64,000 nt of DNA from Antedon bifida. Taxonomy: Eukaryota > Echinodermata > Crinoidea > Comatulida > Antedonidae. Of the stretch, positions 61,601 through 64,000 are shown piece by piece (positions within the stretch are counted from its first letter, which is position 1; each line of letters opens with the position of its first letter). The stretch covers positions 31,489,401 through 31,553,400 of the forward strand of contig OY727097.1 of NCBI GenBank assembly GCA_963402885.1, read 5' to 3'. Position numbers and translations under genes: made by a program. A model generated the notes under the pieces. That model ran no database searches and was not told the DNA's origin. It saw only the letters and a program-made list of their open reading frames with translations.

Positions 61601-62155
61601 GAATTTGGTATACAGAGACTAATACTGTATTTTAAAAATGTATTGTCGCCCAAAAACATGAAAAATGAAGATTAATTAAATCAGACTTTGAATATGTTAT
61701 TTTGTAGTTTTAATAAAGTTAATCACTTCCGTAGAAAAAAAAACGAAAAAAAGTTTTCACTTATAAAATGACAAAAGAAATGGTTAAATTTAACCAAAAA
61801 CCCATTGGCTAGTAGCCAATTTGACCATTTTTTGCTGTAAATTTTTTTTTCGTTCCAATTTTTGGTCAAAGCGGATAACTACTATGTTATATTAAAATGG
61901 CACATTCAAAAAAATTGTGTTAAGAATTATTTTTTCAGGGGTCAATACATCTTGAATAGAAGGTAAGGATCAGAAAGACATGAAATATTGTAATAATAGA
62001 CTGCAGACACTCCACCAATGATGCCCACATACCTGTTCCTTCGGGATAACACCAAACAGTCTTTGTATTTCTCTCATTTGGGATCCAATGCACATAAAAT
62101 ACAACACAAAAATTATAGTAAAAACAATCAAGATTTTAAAATTGTGTTTCTTCAT
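58645..62155 (-). CDS. DUF229 (sulfatase-like) membrane-anchored protein, copy B
   Basis: Four exons in phase 0: 62155-62033, 61333-61148, 60828-59305, 59214-58645; 800 residues. Residues 1-41 are a type II signal anchor (KKHNFKILIVFTIIFVLYFM), so the rest should be luminal or extracellular. Exon 2 has conserved cysteines (EECHTKLRYDASLPLRQEGC). Exon 3 carries the superfamily core: Asp214 in LLLDSVSHSHFLRSMP and FLSDHGNSYGEY. Against copy A the anchor exon is unrelated while the body is clearly homologous, with patches of near-identity. The terminal exon is almost the same as that of copy C. Without a known substrate the role stays open; membrane-bound hydrolysis of a phosphate or sulfate ester is only a superfamily-level guess. 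Confidence 0.88.
61641..61858. repeat. Dispersed repeat, copy 2 (partner at 33086)
   Basis: Lies in intron 1 of DUF229 copy B. It shares CCCAAAAACATGAAAAATGA, GTTTTCACTTATAAAA and CCAAAAACC blocks in the same order and orientation as 33086-33290. Confidence 0.7.
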
Positions 62156-63231
62156 TTCCAACAATATATTATCCTATTGTAGGCCTTCCTGCGAGTGGTT
62201 TCGTTTTCGGTGGTTAAATCGATTCGTATGAAAATAAAAATAATAATTATCAATATAACTGACCATTTCAAATATTATATCGAAGCCAATAAACTTAAAA
62301 TAATACAAAAGAAATGATTATATGTGCTTCACTGAATGGTCTATTAAATATACTGATGCGATTTAAACAGCTTTATTATCCTGCCTTTAATACTAATAAA
62401 AAAAAAAACCTCGTTAACTTGATTGATTTGCATAAAGCATTCAGTGTTAATCTGTTTATCATATTTAAATTCATTTGGTATAGTCGCCTATCTTTTATTC
62501 GTACCGTAATTGGAGTCTCCAGTCATCTTTTAACTGTTATGATTACAAATAAAATTGGAATGGTACACAGAACAAGATCTGGAAAATAACATCAATAATT
62601 AACTGTTTTTAATTCCTCGCGCCGTTTGGGCTCAGGTTGAGAAGCGTACTTCAGTATGGTTAGAAGAACGAAAAGAGTGAGCATTATATAGGTTAGTAGT
62701 ATGTCATAGGAAAGCTTAGTTTTCACTTACACGCGCATAATTTCGACCAATCACGACGGATCATCCGAAATGTTGCTTGTGATTGGTCAACTCACCTGCG
62801 TTGTGCGTACGCCGGAGCGTTCAAGTGAGATCGAAGCTTTACTAGGCTGTATCGTCATTAAGTTTAATTGACTGCACCAAATGTAAAATATATTTAAATA
62901 AATAAAATAATATTCGTTAATAAAAGTCATGTACGGCATTTATTACAAAAACCATTTATTAAAAAAGCGTAACGTTTAAAATAAACCTAATAAACGAGGA
63001 TTTATTGAATAAATTGCCATATTATAATCTAAATAGTATCATCAGATTGTAATATAGTAATAAACATAATAATACATATTATAATTATCATCATATAACA
63101 CTATGTTGAGAAAGTAGTATTTTGTACAAATCTGACACACAAAGAATTATATTAAATAAAATTAATATGGGTAACCCCGACGAAAGAGAAAGAATGATAT
63201 TAAATTGCATAGTAAGTAAGTAAGTAATTGC
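62156..63231. other. Spacer between DUF229 copies B and C
   Basis: Holds the copy B promoter side, a palindromic element at 62720-62842, and a short (AAGT)n run at about 63212-63227 next to the copy C stop. Nothing else was recognised. Confidence 0.5.
62720..62842. mobile_element. Palindromic element (family 2), copy between DUF229 B and C
   Basis: Ends are AAAGCTTAGTTTTCACTTAC and TTCAAGTGAGATCGAAGCTTTA. The two inverted CCAATCACGAC / CTTGTGATTGG blocks are kept. Confidence 0.65.
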
Positions 63232-63798
63232 TTAAACATCCTTCCAATTATAATCAACTGTATAATTAAAATCCCAATCGTGTGAATTATCCATCTGGGT
63301 CATTACAACAAGAAATGACATCATTCCAGGCCAAAGGTCAGCTTTTACTGGTGACCCAGAGCTCATTATTACATTTTCTGTAGTAATATCCACCTTAAGA
63401 GAGTATACTCTATCTGTACATTGGTTTGATGCTTCTAAAACAACCCCTAATTTGTTTTTTCTTGTAAAAATAAATAAACATTTATTATGTATTGGTTTAA
63501 TTTCTGTTTTAGTGTCAAATATTGCTGGATAGGTAGGTGGTAAATTCACCGGCGGTATTTCGTTTTGATTGAGTTGGTGTTGGGTTTTTGACAATGAACA
63601 AATGCAGAGTTTAGTAGCAACACCTTTATCAGAACAGGTTTCAAATGGACTGTAAGGCGTCATTCTTTCGTACGTCACCAATTTGATGTCTTCGTCGTTT
63701 TTTAGAGGAACGATTAGAATAACCATAAAGATCTCCATTGAAGTTGAGGTGTCTGGGTTGGGAATGTACAAGTCCATTTTCACTTCATTATCACCATT
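63232..63798 (-). CDS. DUF229-family protein, copy C, terminal exon (partial)
   Basis: Only the last exon lies in the window: acceptor just above 63798, first codons NGDNEVKMDLYIPNPD, stop at 63232. Compared with copy B (58645-59214) it has only scattered substitutions and one three-base indel (PPP versus PP), so the duplication is recent. The preceding body exon with CQRL.ARHFGNIKQR was not found in the remaining 200 bases; it should lie beyond the window edge or is missing. Confidence 0.8.
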   Translation of the reverse strand, partial: NGDNEVKMDLYIPNPDTSTSMEIFMVILIVPLKNDEDIKLVTYERMTPYSPFETCSDKGVATKLCICSLSKTQHQLNQNEIPPVNLPPTYPAIFDTKTEIKPIHNKCLFIFTRKNKLGVVLEASNQCTDRVYSLKVDITTENVIMSSGSPVKADLWPGMMSFLVVMTQMDNSHDWDFNYTVDYNWKDV

Positions 63799-64000
63799 CT
63801 AAATCAAACAAACAATATAATGATGAATTGTATATAAATGGTTGATACAATTAATGCATACACAAACCAATAGCAGTGTTGGTAGTGCCGCTTACCTGGA
63901 TAAACCGAAAATAGCCCTTGCCGAGAGCATAAGATACAAAATGTAATAAAAGTTTCTTCAGCATCCTTCCTAAATGGACTGATCCATCAACCATGCCCAA
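63799..64000. other. Window edge, unassigned open stretch upstream of copy C exon
   Basis: On the minus strand an open frame runs in from the edge and ends GKGYFRFIQ at a donor-like GTAAGC at about 63895. It does not resemble the DUF229 body exon that precedes the terminal exon in copies A and B. It could be intronic chance or part of an inserted element. Confidence 0.3.

Noticed and set aside
1..64000. An operon-like or defence-type novel system
   Set aside because: All well-supported genes are widely conserved animal genes with their own introns and mixed orientation; nothing indicates joint function.

Overview
The window is nuclear DNA of an animal. The genes are interrupted by many short GT..AG introns, the DNA is AT-rich (about one third G+C by eye), and introns and spacers carry several families of small repeats. 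The predicted proteins are clear bilaterian orthologues, closest to deuterostome forms as far as memory allows. Frequent TAGGCCTA-like words and the repeat types fit a marine invertebrate deuterostome, most likely an echinoderm; the species cannot be named from sequence alone. Nothing bacterial, viral or CRISPR-like was seen.

Layout, left to right. (1) 3280-9400, plus strand: a complete seven-exon TRPC cation channel. (2) 12343-13255, minus: SCOC, a short coiled-coil Golgi/autophagy protein, three exons. (3) 14711-16840, minus: UNC50, a Golgi multi-pass membrane protein, seven exons. (4) 18518-37413, minus: THOC2, the large scaffold of the THO mRNA-export complex, reconstructed as 38 coding exons with a continuous 1501-codon frame. 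(5) 37944-41135, minus: HPF1, the PARP1/2 cofactor, with an N-terminal PBZ poly(ADP-ribose)-binding zinc finger that the human protein lacks. (6) 44005-51017, plus: a CLC-3/4/5-type endosomal 2Cl-/H+ exchanger, 17 exons, 805 residues. (7) 52271-64000, minus: a tandem cluster of DUF229 (sulfatase/alkaline-phosphatase-like) membrane-anchored proteins: copy A, copy B, the start of copy C at the window edge, and an orphan decayed anchor exon.

Genes 1-6 are single-copy housekeeping or signalling genes and do not form an operon-like system. HPF1 and the CLC gene are next to each other in human too (4q33), so this is an old gene neighbourhood. The DUF229 cluster is the fast-changing part: recent duplication, patches of near-identity that look like gene conversion, different membrane-anchor exons in A and B, and an exact 780-bp tandem duplication beside copy A.

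Repeats: at least 15 copies of one small inverted-repeat element, about nine copies of a second, palindromic one, tRNA-derived SINEs, a hammerhead-like core typical of Penelope-type retroelements, and several minisatellites. No wholly new molecular system could be demonstrated. The strongest leads are the PBZ-HPF1 fusion, the DUF229 cluster with its perfect duplication, and the small-element families. All exon borders come from reading frame, splice dinucleotides and remembered orthologue sequence; no alignment or expression data were available.
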